Positions 38,221 through 49,891 of a stretch of DNA of 64,000 nucleotides are shown in pieces. The translations under genes and the position numbers were made by a program. The notes under the pieces are model-generated. The model was not told where the DNA came from, searched no databases, and saw nothing but the letters and a program-made list of their open reading frames with translations. Each line of letters opens with the position of its first letter. The first letter of the stretch is position 1. Source of the DNA: an uncultured beta proteobacterium (GTDB lineage: Bacteria > Pseudomonadota > Gammaproteobacteria > Burkholderiales > Burkholderiaceae_C); assembly GCA_903822435.1 (NCBI GenBank), contig CAIJPE010000320.1, positions 50,419 to 114,418 of the forward strand. Direction: 5' to 3'.

Positions 38221-38631
38221 ATGAAACCACGAATCTGGGCTTACGGCGCGGCACTGGTCACGGTGCTGCTGTGTGACGGGGTGTGGCTGGGCCTGATCGC
38301 GCGCGACCTCTATGCGCGGGAGATGGCCGGCCTGATGGCCACCGATGTGCGGCTGCTGCCCGCCGCGCTCTTCTACTTCGGCTACCCCGCCGGCCTGGTG
38401 CTGCTGGCCCTGCCCGATGCCAGCGCGCGGGTGAGCCGCCTGCTGCCCGCCGCGGCGCGGGGCGCCTTGATCGGCTTGATGGCCTACGGCACCTACGATC
38501 TCACCAACCTGGCCGTGGTGCGCGGCTGGAGCCCGCTGATTGCGGTGGTGGACCTGGCCTGGGGCGTGTGCATCAGCACGCTGGCCGCCACCGCTGCGGC
38601 GGCGGCGGCCCGGCGCGCCGGGGCCGCCTGA
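38221..38631 (+). CDS. DUF2177 family membrane protein
   Basis: A 136-residue protein with four predicted membrane spans, matching DUF2177. Recognisable parts are YGAALVTVLLCDGVWLGLIARDLYAREM, RLLPAALFYFGYPAGLVLLAL, ARGALIGLMAYGTYDLTNLAVVRGWSPLIAVVDLAWGVCIS, with the YDLTNLA motif characteristic of the family. It begins 63 bp after serC on the same strand. Function unknown; the family occurs widely in proteobacteria as a short integral membrane protein. The last ten residues are Ala/Arg rich. Confidence 0.85.
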   Translation: MKPRIWAYGAALVTVLLCDGVWLGLIARDLYAREMAGLMATDVRLLPAALFYFGYPAGLVLLALPDASARVSRLLPAAARGALIGLMAYGTYDLTNLAVVRGWSPLIAVVDLAWGVCISTLAATAAAAAARRAGAA

Positions 38632-38649
38632 GCACGGCGCGCCCAGCCC

Positions 38650-39834
38650 TTACAGCCGCTCGAACACCGCGGCAATGCCCTGGCCGCCGCCGATGCACAT
38701 GGTGACCAGCGCATAGCGGCCGCCCGTGCGATGCAGTTCGTAGATCGCCTTGGTGGCCAGGAACGCCCCCGAGCAGCCGATGGGGTGCCCCAGGGCGATG
38801 GCGCCGCCGTTCGGGTTGACCTTGGACATGTCGAACTCCAGCCCGCGCGCCACGGCGATGGCCTGCGCAGCGAAGGCTTCGTTGCTTTCGATCACGTCCA
38901 TCTGGTCCAGCGTCAGCCCGCCCCTCTTCAGCGCCATCCTCGTGGCCGGGATCGGGCCCTCGCCCATGATCTCGTTGGGCACGCCGGCCACGGCGTAGCT
39001 CACCAGGCGGGCCAGCGGTTTGTAGCCCGCGGCTGCGGCCAGCGTGGCGTCACCCAGCACGAAGAAGGCCGCGCCGTCGTTGATGCCCGAGGCGTTGCCC
39101 GCGGTCACCGAACCGTCTTTCTTGAAGGCCGGCTTGAGCTTGCCCAGGCTCTCCAGGGTCGTGCCGGCCTTGACATGCTCGTCGGTGTCGAAAGTGACCT
39201 CCCCCTTGCGGGTCTGCTTGACGATCGGCACGATCTGGCTCTTGAAGCGGCCCTCGGCAATCGCCGCGGCGGCCTTGCGGTGCGAATCCACGGCCAGCTG
39301 GTCCTGCTCCTGCCGGGTGATGCCCCACTTGGTGACCAGGTTCTCGGCGGTGATGCCCATGTGGCCCACGCCGAAGGGGTCGGTCAGCGTGGCCACCATC
39401 ATGTCGATGAGCTTGGTGTCGCCCATGCGGGCGCCGTTGCGCATGGCGGTGGACAGGTAGCCCCCGCGGCTCATCACCTCCACGCCGCCGCCCACGCCAT
39501 AGTCGCAGTCGCCCAGCAGGATGTTCTGGGCGGTGGTCACGATGGCCTGCAGGCCCGACGAGCACAGGCGGTTCACGGCCATGGCCACGCTGTCCATGGG
39601 CAGGCCGGCCTGGATCGCCGCCACGCGGGCCACGTACGGAAAACGGCTTTCGGTAGGAATGGTGTTGCCCACGGTCACGTAGTTGATGGACTTGGGGTCC
39701 ACGCCCGAGCGTTCCACCACGGCCTTCATGACCGTGCCGGCCAGCTCGCAGGGCTCGATGTCGGCCAGGCCGCCGTTGAAGGTTCCGATGGCCGAGCGGG
39801 CTGCGCCCAGCACCACGACATCACGTTTGCTCAT
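38650..39834 (-). CDS. bktB: Beta-ketothiolase / acetyl-CoA acetyltransferase (BktB-like)
   Basis: A 394-residue thiolase that condenses two acyl-CoA molecules or cleaves 3-ketoacyl-CoA. It contains the acyl-accepting cysteine NRLCSSGLQAIV, the HPIGCSGA loop and CIGGGQG near the C-terminus. The N-terminal sequence (KRDVVVLGAARSAIGTFNGGLADIEPCELAGTVM) is close to the BktB enzymes that make 3-ketovaleryl-CoA for polyhydroxyalkanoate synthesis in Cupriavidus. It is transcribed alone on the minus strand. Whether it is biosynthetic or degradative cannot be decided from sequence alone. Confidence 0.9.
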   Translation of the reverse strand: MSKRDVVVLGAARSAIGTFNGGLADIEPCELAGTVMKAVVERSGVDPKSINYVTVGNTIPTESRFPYVARVAAIQAGLPMDSVAMAVNRLCSSGLQAIVTTAQNILLGDCDYGVGGGVEVMSRGGYLSTAMRNGARMGDTKLIDMMVATLTDPFGVGHMGITAENLVTKWGITRQEQDQLAVDSHRKAAAAIAEGRFKSQIVPIVKQTRKGEVTFDTDEHVKAGTTLESLGKLKPAFKKDGSVTAGNASGINDGAAFFVLGDATLAAAAGYKPLARLVSYAVAGVPNEIMGEGPIPATRMALKRGGLTLDQMDVIESNEAFAAQAIAVARGLEFDMSKVNPNGGAIALGHPIGCSGAFLATKAIYELHRTGGRYALVTMCIGGGQGIAAVFERL

Positions 39835-39924
39835 GAGGGTCTCCTTTGGGGGTGAAAGTTGGAAGTCTGCGCGCCGGAGTGGGCGCCCGGCGGCTGGCAG
39901 CAGGCTGACGCCGCACCAGCTTGC

Positions 39925-40323
39925 TCAGCCGGCATTGCCGACAGGCGGGCCGGTGGGCAGGCAGGCCCGCACGCGGTCGGCGAAGTTGCGCACGTCGATG
40001 GGCTTGGAGATGTAGCCGTCACAGCCGGCGGCGCGCATCGTGGCTTCATCGCCCTTCATCGCATAGGCCGTGAAGGCCACCACCGCGATGTGGGCCGTGG
40101 CGGGATCGGCCTTGATCCGGCGGGCCAGCGTCAGGCCGTCCACGCCCGGCATCTGGATGTCCATGAGGATCAGCTGCGGGCCAAACTCGGCGATCCGCAA
40201 CTCGGCCTGCGGGGCGTCGGAGGCGCAGGCCACCTCGAAACCCGCGCCTGCCAGCGCATAGCTCGTCAATTCGAGGTTCATCGCGTTGTCGTCCACTACC
40301 AGCACCCGGATCGGTTCGTTCAC
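39925..40323 (-). CDS. Single-domain response regulator
   Basis: A 132-residue CheY-like receiver with no output domain. It starts at GTG 40323 (GGGGA 8 bases upstream): VNEPIRVLVVDDNAMNLELTSYALAGAGFEV. The phosphorylation aspartate is in LILMDIQMPGVDGL, and the KP motif is in GYISKPIDVRNFADRV. It overlaps the upstream hybrid kinase gene by 4 bp (GTGA), so both are co-translated. It probably takes phosphate from the kinase directly, or serves as a phosphate sink or relay to an effector elsewhere. Confidence 0.9.
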   Translation of the reverse strand: MNEPIRVLVVDDNAMNLELTSYALAGAGFEVACASDAPQAELRIAEFGPQLILMDIQMPGVDGLTLARRIKADPATAHIAVVAFTAYAMKGDEATMRAAGCDGYISKPIDVRNFADRVRACLPTGPPVGNAG

Positions 40324-43300
40324 GGCAAAGTCCCCTGCAGCGTGCCGGCCCGGCGCGGACGCCAGCGCCGCAGCCCTTCGAGCATCGATTCCAGGGCGCC
40401 GCCGCCCTTCCCGAGGATCGCTTCGGCCGAGGTGGCCAGCGTGTCGTATTCGGCCTCGGTCAGGATCAGGCTGGTCCAGATGTAGACCGGGGTGTGTTGC
40501 CAGGCCGGGATGGCACTGAGCGCGTGCAGCACGGCGATGCCGTCGAAGACGGGCATCATCAGGTCGAGCACGATCGCATCGGGCTTGAAGTAGGCCAGTT
40601 GCTGCAGCGCGTCGCGCCCGTCCTGCCAGCAGCCCGCCTCGATGTCCAGGCCGGCCAGCGCCGCCCGCATGAGTTCCAGGGCCATGATGTCGTCGTCGAT
40701 GACCATCACCCGCGCCCGGACCCCGGGGGCGCCGCGCAGATGGTTGAGTGCGGTGACCACCTCTTCGGTGCGCAGCGGCTTGGCCAGGATGTCGGCGATG
40801 GAGAAGCTGGCGCTCTGCTGCGATAGCGAGGGCAGGGACACGCCGATCACCGGCGCACCGCCGCCTTCGTTCAGGCGGCGCAGGCGGGCCAGCACACCGA
40901 ACCCGGCCTCGTCGGGCAGGCACAGGTCCAGCGTGATGGCGCTGTAGGCCGTTTCCCGGGTTTTCTGCTGGGCCTGCTCCGACGTGATCGCCGCGTCGAC
41001 CTGGAAGCCGACGTCGCGCAAGGTGCTCATGATCTGCTCGCGGCGGGTCAGGTCGTCCTCGATGACCAGGAGACGGTGGATCTGCTCAACCGGTGCGGCC
41101 GGTGCCGACGGACCGGCCGCAGCCGCCATGCCGCGGGCATGGTGCGGGGTGGCCACCACCCGGCCGAGCACCAGATGGAACACGCTGCCAACGCCCAGCT
41201 CGCTGCGCACACCCACGCTGCCGCCTTGCGCTTGCACCAGGCGGCGGGTCAGGGCCAGCCCGAGGCCGGTGCCTTCGTGGCGCTTGTCGTAGCCGGCGTC
41301 GAGTTGCAGGAAGTCGGTGAACAGCCGCGGCAGATCGTCCGCGGCGATGCCGATGCCGGTGTCTTCCACCTCCACCCGGAAGCGGTCGGGCCCCTCGGGC
41401 AGCGCCCGCAGTGCGATGCGGCCGCCGACGGGCGTGAACTTCACCGCGTTGGACAGGTAGTTGTAGAGCACCTGCTTGAGCCGGGAGGCGTCCAGCTCCA
41501 GCCCCACGAGCTCGGGCGAGACCCACGCCTCCAGGCTGATGCCCTTGCGCAGCAGGCTGGCGTGCAGCACATCGGTGGCCTCGCGCACCAGCGCCGGCAG
41601 GTCGACGGGCTCGGGGAAGAACTCGAAGGTGCCCGACTCGACCTTCGACAGGTCCAGCACGTCGTTGATCAATTGCAGCAGGTGGCGGCCGCTGCTGCCG
41701 ATGTGGCCCAGGAATTCGCGGTGCTTCGGGGATTCCGGCGGCACCGAGCCGGCATGCAGCAGGTCGGCGAACCCGATCACGGCGTTCAAGGGCGTGCGCA
41801 GCTCATGCGACATGTTGGCCAGGAACTGGTTCTTCAGCCGGTTGGCCTCCTGCATCTGGCGGTTCTCGGCCTCCAGCCGTTGCGCGGTCAGGCGCGCCGC
41901 TTCGGCCATCTTCCGCGGCGTGACGTCGGTGACGATGCCCAGCATGCGGCGCGGCAGGCCGTCCACGCGTTCGGTGCTGCCGTGCGAGCTGATCCAGTGC
42001 ACGCTGGTGTCGGGCCAGACCACGCGGCACTCGAAGCGCCAGCCCACGTGGGCGATGCGCGCGGCTTCCAGGGCCAGGGCCGCATCCGACCGGTCATCGG
42101 GGTGCACGTGCTGCAGGAAGATGGAGAAGCTCCACAGCCGCTGCGGGCTGCTGTAGCCGAAACAGCGGTCGTGGCGGAGCGACCGGCGCTCGGCACCCGT
42201 GACGAGGTCGAGCTCCCAGTCGCCGATCTGCGCGGCTTCCAGCGCAAAGCGCAGGCGGCCTTCGCTTTCGCGCAGTGCGGCCGCGGCACGGCGCTCGCTG
42301 GTGACGTCGCGCGCGATCTTGGAGGCGCCCACGATCGCGCCGTGCTCGTTGCGGATCGGCGAGATGCTGACCGACACGTCCAGCAGATGCCCGTCCCTGG
42401 CACGCCGCACGGTGTCGAAGGGGCGCACCGTGTGGCCCTGCGCCAGTTCGGCCAGGATGCGCATCTCCTCGTCCACCCGGTCGGGCGGGAACAGCATCTG
42501 CACCGGCTGTCCGATGGCCTCTTCGGCGGTGTAGCCGAACATCGCCTGCGCGGAGCCGTTCCAGCTGGTGATGCGGCCGTCCAGCGTCTTGCTGATGATG
42601 GCGTCGCTGGAGGATTCGACGATGGCCGCCAGGCGGGTGGATTCGGCCTCGGCGCGCAACAGGCGGGTCATGTCGCGGATCACCACGGCCAGACCGCCGA
42701 CCTGGCCTTCGGGCGTGCGCGTGATCGCCACGTTCACTTCCACCGGGATCCGCGCGCCATCACGGCTGAGCGCCACCACGTGGTGCGGCCGATCGACATC
42801 GAAGCCCTGCTCCACGGCCACGTCCACCGGGTTGCGGGCGGCGTATTCGGCAGGCCGGTTCTCGCGCGGGAAGACTTCGTAGATCGGCCTGCCCAGCGCC
42901 TGCGCCACCGGCCAGGCCAGCAGTCGCCCGGCCACCTCGTTCATGCGGATGACGCGGCCGGCGCGGTCGGTGGCGATGAATCCCGCGCCGAAGGTGGACA
43001 GGGTGGCCGACAGGCTCTGCTGCAGTTCGGCCAGGCTGTCCTCGGCCGTGCGGCGGCGCCCGACCTCGGCTTCCAGCGACTGGATCGCAGCCTGCAGGCT
43101 GGCCTGCGTGGGGATTTTCAGTGCCTGCGGAATCAGGCGCCACAGCACGACCGCCGTGGCCAGGGAGACAGCGGCGGTGAAGGCCTTGGTCAAGACCTGG
43201 GCGCCGTAGTCGGGCTCCCAGAGCGTCCAGACATCCATCAGGTGGGTGACGCCGCACGCGAAGATGAAGGCACTGAACAGCCACAGCACCCCTTTGAACG

Positions 43301-43475
43301 AGGTGTCGGCGCGCCGGCGCGTGAAGCTCACCATCGCCAGCGGGATCGAGAAGTAGGCGGCTGCGATGAGCAGGTCCGACCCCACCATCGACCACAGCAG
43401 GGCCGGCGACCAGCTCAGGCAGTAGCCGTGCGGCAGGAAGCCGCTGCGGCCCATGAAAGACGTCAGCGCATCCAT
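40320..43475 (-). CDS. Hybrid sensor histidine kinase with ethylene-receptor-like N-terminal domain
   Basis: A 1051-residue hybrid kinase. Residues about 22-120 form three membrane spans matching the ethylene-binding domain of plant ETR1. The residues D34, Y41, I44, P45, I71, C74 and H78 correspond to ETR1 D25, Y32, I35, P36, I62, C65 and H69 with a constant shift of nine; the Cys/His pair binds copper(I). A coiled linker and three PAS domains (about 155-265, 280-395, 405-520) follow, then HisKA with H557 (NMSHELRTPLN), an ATPase domain, and two receivers (LLVIEDDLTRRE, RVMVIDDDIMAL). A response regulator gene overlaps by 4 bp. Ligand binding is inferred from residues only. Confidence 0.9.
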   Translation of the reverse strand: MDALTSFMGRSGFLPHGYCLSWSPALLWSMVGSDLLIAAAYFSIPLAMVSFTRRRADTSFKGVLWLFSAFIFACGVTHLMDVWTLWEPDYGAQVLTKAFTAAVSLATAVVLWRLIPQALKIPTQASLQAAIQSLEAEVGRRRTAEDSLAELQQSLSATLSTFGAGFIATDRAGRVIRMNEVAGRLLAWPVAQALGRPIYEVFPRENRPAEYAARNPVDVAVEQGFDVDRPHHVVALSRDGARIPVEVNVAITRTPEGQVGGLAVVIRDMTRLLRAEAESTRLAAIVESSSDAIISKTLDGRITSWNGSAQAMFGYTAEEAIGQPVQMLFPPDRVDEEMRILAELAQGHTVRPFDTVRRARDGHLLDVSVSISPIRNEHGAIVGASKIARDVTSERRAAAALRESEGRLRFALEAAQIGDWELDLVTGAERRSLRHDRCFGYSSPQRLWSFSIFLQHVHPDDRSDAALALEAARIAHVGWRFECRVVWPDTSVHWISSHGSTERVDGLPRRMLGIVTDVTPRKMAEAARLTAQRLEAENRQMQEANRLKNQFLANMSHELRTPLNAVIGFADLLHAGSVPPESPKHREFLGHIGSSGRHLLQLINDVLDLSKVESGTFEFFPEPVDLPALVREATDVLHASLLRKGISLEAWVSPELVGLELDASRLKQVLYNYLSNAVKFTPVGGRIALRALPEGPDRFRVEVEDTGIGIAADDLPRLFTDFLQLDAGYDKRHEGTGLGLALTRRLVQAQGGSVGVRSELGVGSVFHLVLGRVVATPHHARGMAAAAGPSAPAAPVEQIHRLLVIEDDLTRREQIMSTLRDVGFQVDAAITSEQAQQKTRETAYSAITLDLCLPDEAGFGVLARLRRLNEGGGAPVIGVSLPSLSQQSASFSIADILAKPLRTEEVVTALNHLRGAPGVRARVMVIDDDIMALELMRAALAGLDIEAGCWQDGRDALQQLAYFKPDAIVLDLMMPVFDGIAVLHALSAIPAWQHTPVYIWTSLILTEAEYDTLATSAEAILGKGGGALESMLEGLRRWRPRRAGTLQGTLP

Positions 43476-43609
43476 CCCCTGGACCTCCTGGCTTCCGGGC
43501 TCAGCAGCCGCACCGGGGACCCCGGGAGGGCACCATCGACACCGCTTGCATCCGGGCCATCATCGGGCCCTAATGTGCACCCATCGAAGGGTGAACGGCA
43601 ACCGGAGTT

Positions 43610-44416
43610 CTACGCCCTGCCCCTGCCCGCCCGCTGCAACAGCTGCGCAACGGTGGCGGCAGCAATCACGCCGGGTTCCTTGCCCTCGATGCCCGGCAGG
43701 CCGACGGGGCAGACCATGCCGGCCAGGGCCTGCGGCGCGATGCCGCGCTCGCCCAGCCGGTGCTCGAAACGCAGGCGCTTGGTGCGCGAGCCGATGAGGC
43801 CGAAGAAGCCCGCGTCGCCGCGACGGAGGATGGCCAGGGACAGCGCCAGATCGAGGTCGTGGCTGTGCGTCATCACGAGGTAGAAGGCGCCGCCTGGTGC
43901 CGAGGCTACCTCGCTGTCCACCGGCTCGGCGCACAGGCGCTGGATGTGCGGGGGTGAAGGCTCGGCCGGGAATTCGCCCTCGCGCTCGTCGATCCACTGC
44001 ACCTGGCACGGCACATCGGCCAGGTGCCCGGCCACGGCCCGCCCGACGTGCCCCGCGCCATAGAGCTGCAGGAAGAAGCGCGGCACCGGCGCGGACCAGG
44101 CCGCCGGGCTGGCCTGCGCCAGCGGTGTGAAGCGCAGGTCGAGCGCGCCCCCGCAGCATTGGCCCAGCGATGGCCCGAGCGCCACGTGCCGCTCGAAGGC
44201 CGGCCCACCCGCCACGAGCAGCGCACGGGCCTGCTGGATGGCCTGCAATTCCAGGTGCCCGCCGCCAATGGTGCCCACGGCTTCGTCGGCCGCCACCAGC
44301 ATGCGCGTGCCGGTTTCGCGAGGCACCGATCCGCGGAAGGCCGCCACCTCCACCACCACGGCCGGCCGCGCGGCGTCCAGCCAGCGCAGGGCGGTGGCGC
44401 GCAGATCGTCGGTCAC
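43610..44416 (-). CDS. xdhC: XdhC, xanthine dehydrogenase accessory protein
   Basis: XdhC binds molybdenum cofactor and aids its sulfuration and insertion into xanthine dehydrogenase. The 268-residue protein starts at GTG 44416 (VTDDLRATALRWLD), overlapping the xdhB stop in GTGA. It has the N-terminal EVAAFRGSVPRETGTRMLV segment, CCGGALDLRF, then the Rossmann-like domain (LQLYGAGHVGRAVAGHL), and ends LPGIEGKEPGVIAAATVAQLL. It is the third gene of the xdhABC operon. Confidence 0.92.
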   Translation of the reverse strand: MTDDLRATALRWLDAARPAVVVEVAAFRGSVPRETGTRMLVAADEAVGTIGGGHLELQAIQQARALLVAGGPAFERHVALGPSLGQCCGGALDLRFTPLAQASPAAWSAPVPRFFLQLYGAGHVGRAVAGHLADVPCQVQWIDEREGEFPAEPSPPHIQRLCAEPVDSEVASAPGGAFYLVMTHSHDLDLALSLAILRRGDAGFFGLIGSRTKRLRFEHRLGERGIAPQALAGMVCPVGLPGIEGKEPGVIAAATVAQLLQRAGRGRA

Positions 44417-46808
44417 CCGGCCGGGGCCGTCATCGCCGCGCTGCCGGTGCTTGCCGACGTCACCGCCATCACGGCCCGCAGGATCGCTTCGCTGGTGGCC
44501 GGCGCCTGCAGCGGCGGGTCGACGCGGTGCCCGCCCGCAGCCGAGATGGCGTCGCGGATGGCGAAGAACACCGAGAAAGGCAACAGCAGCGGCGGCTCGC
44601 CCACCGCCTTGCTGCGGTGGATGCTGTCGTGCACGTTGGGGCGGTCGAACAGCCGCGTGCGGAAATCCGTGGGGCAATCGTTGGCCGTGGGGATCTTGTA
44701 GGTGCTGGGGGCGTGGGTGGTGAGCTTGCCCGAGGTGGGGTGCCACACCAGCTCTTCCATGGTCAGCCAGCCCATGCCCTGGATGAAGGCGCCTTCGATC
44801 TGCCCGATGTCGATGGCCGGGTTCAGCGACGTGCCGGCGTCGTGCAGCAGGTCGGCGCGCAGCAGCTTCCACTCGCCGGTCAGGGTGTCGACCAGCACCT
44901 CGCTGACGGCCGCGCCATAGGCGTAATAGTAAAAGGGCCGGCCGTGCATCGTCTGCTTGTCCCAGCTCAGGCCCGGGGTGGCATAGAAGCCGTCGCTCCA
45001 CAGCTGCACGCGGGCCAGGTAGGCGTCCTGCACCAAGTCCACGAAAGACGTGCGGTGGGCGCCCGCCGCCACCTCGCCGCCCTCGAAGCGCACGTCGGCC
45101 GGTGCGCAGCCCCACCGGCCAGCCGCGAACGCGGCCAGGCGCTCGCGGATCTGTCGGGCGGCGTCCTGCGCGGCCTTGCCGTTCAGGTCGCTGCCTGTGG
45201 AAGCGGCCGTGGCCGAGGTGTTGGCGATCTTCTGCGTGTCGGTGGCCGTGCAGCGCACGCGGGCCAGCGGCAGGCCGAGCTCGTGCGCCACCACCTGCGC
45301 GACCTTGGTGTTCAGGCCCTGGCCCATCTCGGTGCCGCCGTGGTTCACGAGCACCGATCCGTCGGTGTAGACATGCACCAGGGCCCCGGCCTGGTTCAGG
45401 TGGGTCACGTTGAAGCTGATACCGAACTTCAGGGGCGTGAGCGCCAGGCCCTTCTTGAGCACCGGGCTGGCCGCATTGAAGCCCGCCAGCGCGGCCCGGC
45501 GCGCCCGGTAGTCGCTGCTGCGGGCCAACTCGTCCACCAGCTCGTGGATGATGTTGTCGTCCACCACCTGGCCGTAGGGGGTGATGTTGTCGGCCTGCAC
45601 GCCGTAGAAGTTGGCCTGCCGCACGTCGAGCGGGTCCAGGCCCAGGCGGCGCGCCACCGAGTCCAGCAGGTATTCGATCGCGATGGCGCCCTGCGGGCCG
45701 CCGAAGCCGCGAAAGGCCGTGTTGCTCTGGGTGTTGGTCTTGCCCGAGTAGCCGTGCAAGCTGACATGCGGCAGCCAGTAGGCGTTGTCGAAGTGGCACA
45801 GCGCACGCGTCATCACCGGGCCGGACAAGTCGGCCGAGTGGCCGGCCCGCGAGATCATCGTGGTCCGGGCGCCCAGGATGCGGCCGGCATCGTCGAAGCC
45901 GATCTCGGCGTCGTAGTGGAAGCAGTGGCGGCGGCCGGTGATGAGGAAATCGTCGTCGCGGTCCACGCGCAGCTTGACCGGGCGCTTGAGCCGCGCGGCA
46001 GCCACCGCGGCCACGCAGGCGAACAGGGCCGACTGCGACTCCTTGCCGCCGAATCCGCCCCCCATGCGGCGGCACTCCACGTGCACGGCATGCGCCGGCC
46101 GGTGGAGCGCGTGGGCCACCAGGTGCTGCATCTCGCTGGGGTGCTGGGTGGAGCACAGCACCTTCATGCCACCGTCTTCGGTGGGCAGGGCGTAGCTGAT
46201 GTGGCCCTCCAGGTAGAACTGCTCCTGCCCGCCGACGTCGAAAGCGGCCAGCAGCCGGTGCGGCGCAGCGGCGATGGCGCCGTCGGCATCGCCGCGGGCC
46301 AGGTGCATCGGCGGCACCACGTACTGCCCGGCGGCGTGCGCCTGCTGCGGTGTCAGGATGGGCGGCAAGGGCTTGGCCTTGATGGCGTCCTTGGCACGGG
46401 CCGCGGCGCGGCGCGCGGCGTCGCGGGTGGTGGCGATCACGGCGAAGACCGGCTGCCCGAGGTAGCGCAAGGTGCCGCCGGCTTCGCCGGCCAGGATCGG
46501 GTCGTCGTGGACGAGCGAACCGCAGTCGTTGCTGCCCGGGATGGCGCAGGCCGAGAACACATCGACCACGCCCGGCAAGGCGCGGATCAGGTCGAGATCG
46601 ATGGACTCGATGACGCCGTGTGCGACCGGCGAAAGCCCCAGGGCCGCATGCAGGGTGCCGGCCAGTTCGGGCAGGTCGTCGGTGTACGGTGCGGCGCCGG
46701 CCACATGCAGGTGCGCGGACTCGTGCGGCCGGCTCAGGCCGACCTGCCGGAACGGCGCGGACGCCGCGGCCACCGCTTCAGCCACGGCAGGTGAATCGAT
46801 GGGCTTGT

Positions 46809-46812
<4 letters not shown>
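44413..46812 (-). CDS. xdhB: Xanthine dehydrogenase molybdopterin-binding subunit
   Basis: The molybdopterin subunit oxidises hypoxanthine and xanthine to uric acid; 799 residues from GTG 46812. Visible parts: HLHVAGAAPYTDDLPELAGTLHAALGLS, the GGFGGKESQSAL motif near the molybdenum site, RGFGGPQGA with the substrate-binding arginine, GTEMGQGLNTKV, and the C-terminal AVGEPPLLLPFSVFFAIRDAI with the catalytic glutamate region. The start is GTG at 46812 because AGGAGG lies just upstream (46817-46822), and GTGA overlaps the xdhA stop. An upstream in-frame start (46833) would overlap more deeply. Confidence 0.94.
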
Positions 46813-48311
<1,499 letters not shown>

Positions 48312-48447
48312 GCTGATCGGGTTGGGTTCGTTCACGAGGCTGGCCAGGGGCACCGCCGGCGCACCGGAACGTGCGCCGGCCCCAGAATACGCCGAGATGC
48401 AATTGCCGGACCCGCAGCCTTGCAGCTGCGCGGGCCCACCGCCGCCC

Positions 48448-49752
48448 ATGATCGCGATCCGCGCCGACCTGCTGGACTTCACCGCCGCGCCCCGCTTCGG
48501 CAGCACCGACATGGACGGCGTGCGCTGGCGCCCCGACCACTGGCTGCTGGTCGGCAGCGATGGCCGCATCGTCGGGGCCCAGGCCGACGACCCGGGCCCT
48601 GGTTGGGAGCGCCACGACCACCAGGGCCGGCTGCTCATGCCCGGCTTCATCGACACCCACGTGCACTGCCCGCAGCTCGACGTGCTGGCCAGCTACGGCA
48701 CGGGCCTGCTCGACTGGCTGGACACCTACACCTTCCCGGCCGAGCGCCGCTATGCCGACCCCGGGATCGCGGCCCAGGGCGCGGCCCGCTTCCTGGACGC
48801 CCTGCTGGCCCATGGCACCACGGCTGCGGTGGTGTTCCCCACGGTGCACAAGGTCTCGTGCGAGGCGCTGTTTGCCGCCGCCGAGCAGCGCGGGATGCGC
48901 CTGATCGCCGGCAAGGTGCTGATGGACCGCCATGCGCCGGACGGCCTGCGCGACGACGTCGAGCAGGCCGAGCGTGATTGCGAAGACCTGATCCAGCGCT
49001 GGCACGGCCGCGGTCGCAACGCCTACGCCGTGACGGTGCGATTTGCCGTCACGAGCACGCCCGAACAACTCGCCATGGCCGGCGCGCTCGGGCAGCGCCA
49101 CCCGGGCGTGTACATGCAGACCCACGTGGCCGAGAACCAGGCCGAAGTGCGCTGGGTGGCCGACCTGTTTCCCCAGGCGCGGAGCTACTTGGACGTCTAC
49201 AACCAGCACGATTTGCTGCATGAACGCTCCATTTTGGCGCATGGTATCTGGCTGGACGCTCACGACCGGGCACTTTTGCGCGACACCGGTGCGCAGATCG
49301 CGTTCTGCCCCACCAGCAACCTGTTCCTGGGAAGTGGGCTCTTCGATTGGCAGGGGGCCATCGACACCGGGCATCGCGTGTCGGTGGCCACCGACGTGGG
49401 CGGCGGCACCAGCCTGTCCATGCTGCGCACGCTGGCCGAGGCCTACAAGGTGCAGGCCCTGCGCGGCACCAAGCTGAGCGCCTGGGTGGCGCTGCATGCC
49501 GCTACGCGGGGCGCTGCGGAAGCCTTGGGGTTGGGCACCGAAATCGGTCACCTGGACCCCGGTGCGGTGGCCGACGTGGTGCTGTGGGATTGGTCGGTGG
49601 GTGCCGTCGCGCAGCACCGCGATGCCGTGGCCTGCGGCGCCGTGGCCGACGTGCCGGCCCAGCCGCTGCATGCCCGGGTCTTCGCCTTCATGACCCTGGG
49701 CGACGAGCGCAACGTGGCGGCCACCTATGTCGCCGGCCGCCCTGTCGGCTAG
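48448..49752 (+). CDS. guaD: Guanine deaminase
   Basis: GuaD converts guanine to xanthine, feeding the divergent xanthine dehydrogenase. The 434-residue amidohydrolase shows the metal motif GFIDTHVHCPQLD, the AHGTTAAVVFPTVHK strand, HVAENQAEVRWV, the ILAHGIWLD motif, and TDVGGGTSLSMLRTL with the catalytic aspartate. ATG 48448 is the natural start (MIAIRADLLDFTAAP). It diverges from xdhA with 136 bp between starts. Together with the transporter downstream this makes a purine salvage and catabolism locus. Confidence 0.95.
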   Translation: MIAIRADLLDFTAAPRFGSTDMDGVRWRPDHWLLVGSDGRIVGAQADDPGPGWERHDHQGRLLMPGFIDTHVHCPQLDVLASYGTGLLDWLDTYTFPAERRYADPGIAAQGAARFLDALLAHGTTAAVVFPTVHKVSCEALFAAAEQRGMRLIAGKVLMDRHAPDGLRDDVEQAERDCEDLIQRWHGRGRNAYAVTVRFAVTSTPEQLAMAGALGQRHPGVYMQTHVAENQAEVRWVADLFPQARSYLDVYNQHDLLHERSILAHGIWLDAHDRALLRDTGAQIAFCPTSNLFLGSGLFDWQGAIDTGHRVSVATDVGGGTSLSMLRTLAEAYKVQALRGTKLSAWVALHAATRGAAEALGLGTEIGHLDPGAVADVVLWDWSVGAVAQHRDAVACGAVADVPAQPLHARVFAFMTLGDERNVAATYVAGRPVG

Positions 49753-49891
49753 GCGCGTGGGCGGCCGATACACCGGCTGATGTCACCCGGGCGACAGACC
49801 CGGACGGTGGTATGGATATTGCGGAGCTTGCTCCGGCTTTGGCCCGAACCACGGGCGGCCCCAATCCACACACCCCATCAAGAGGAAGCCC

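Noticed and set aside
41076..43883. Plus-strand frame of 935 codons opposite the hybrid kinase
   Set aside because: Antisense to an intact kinase; composition reflects codon bias of the real gene.
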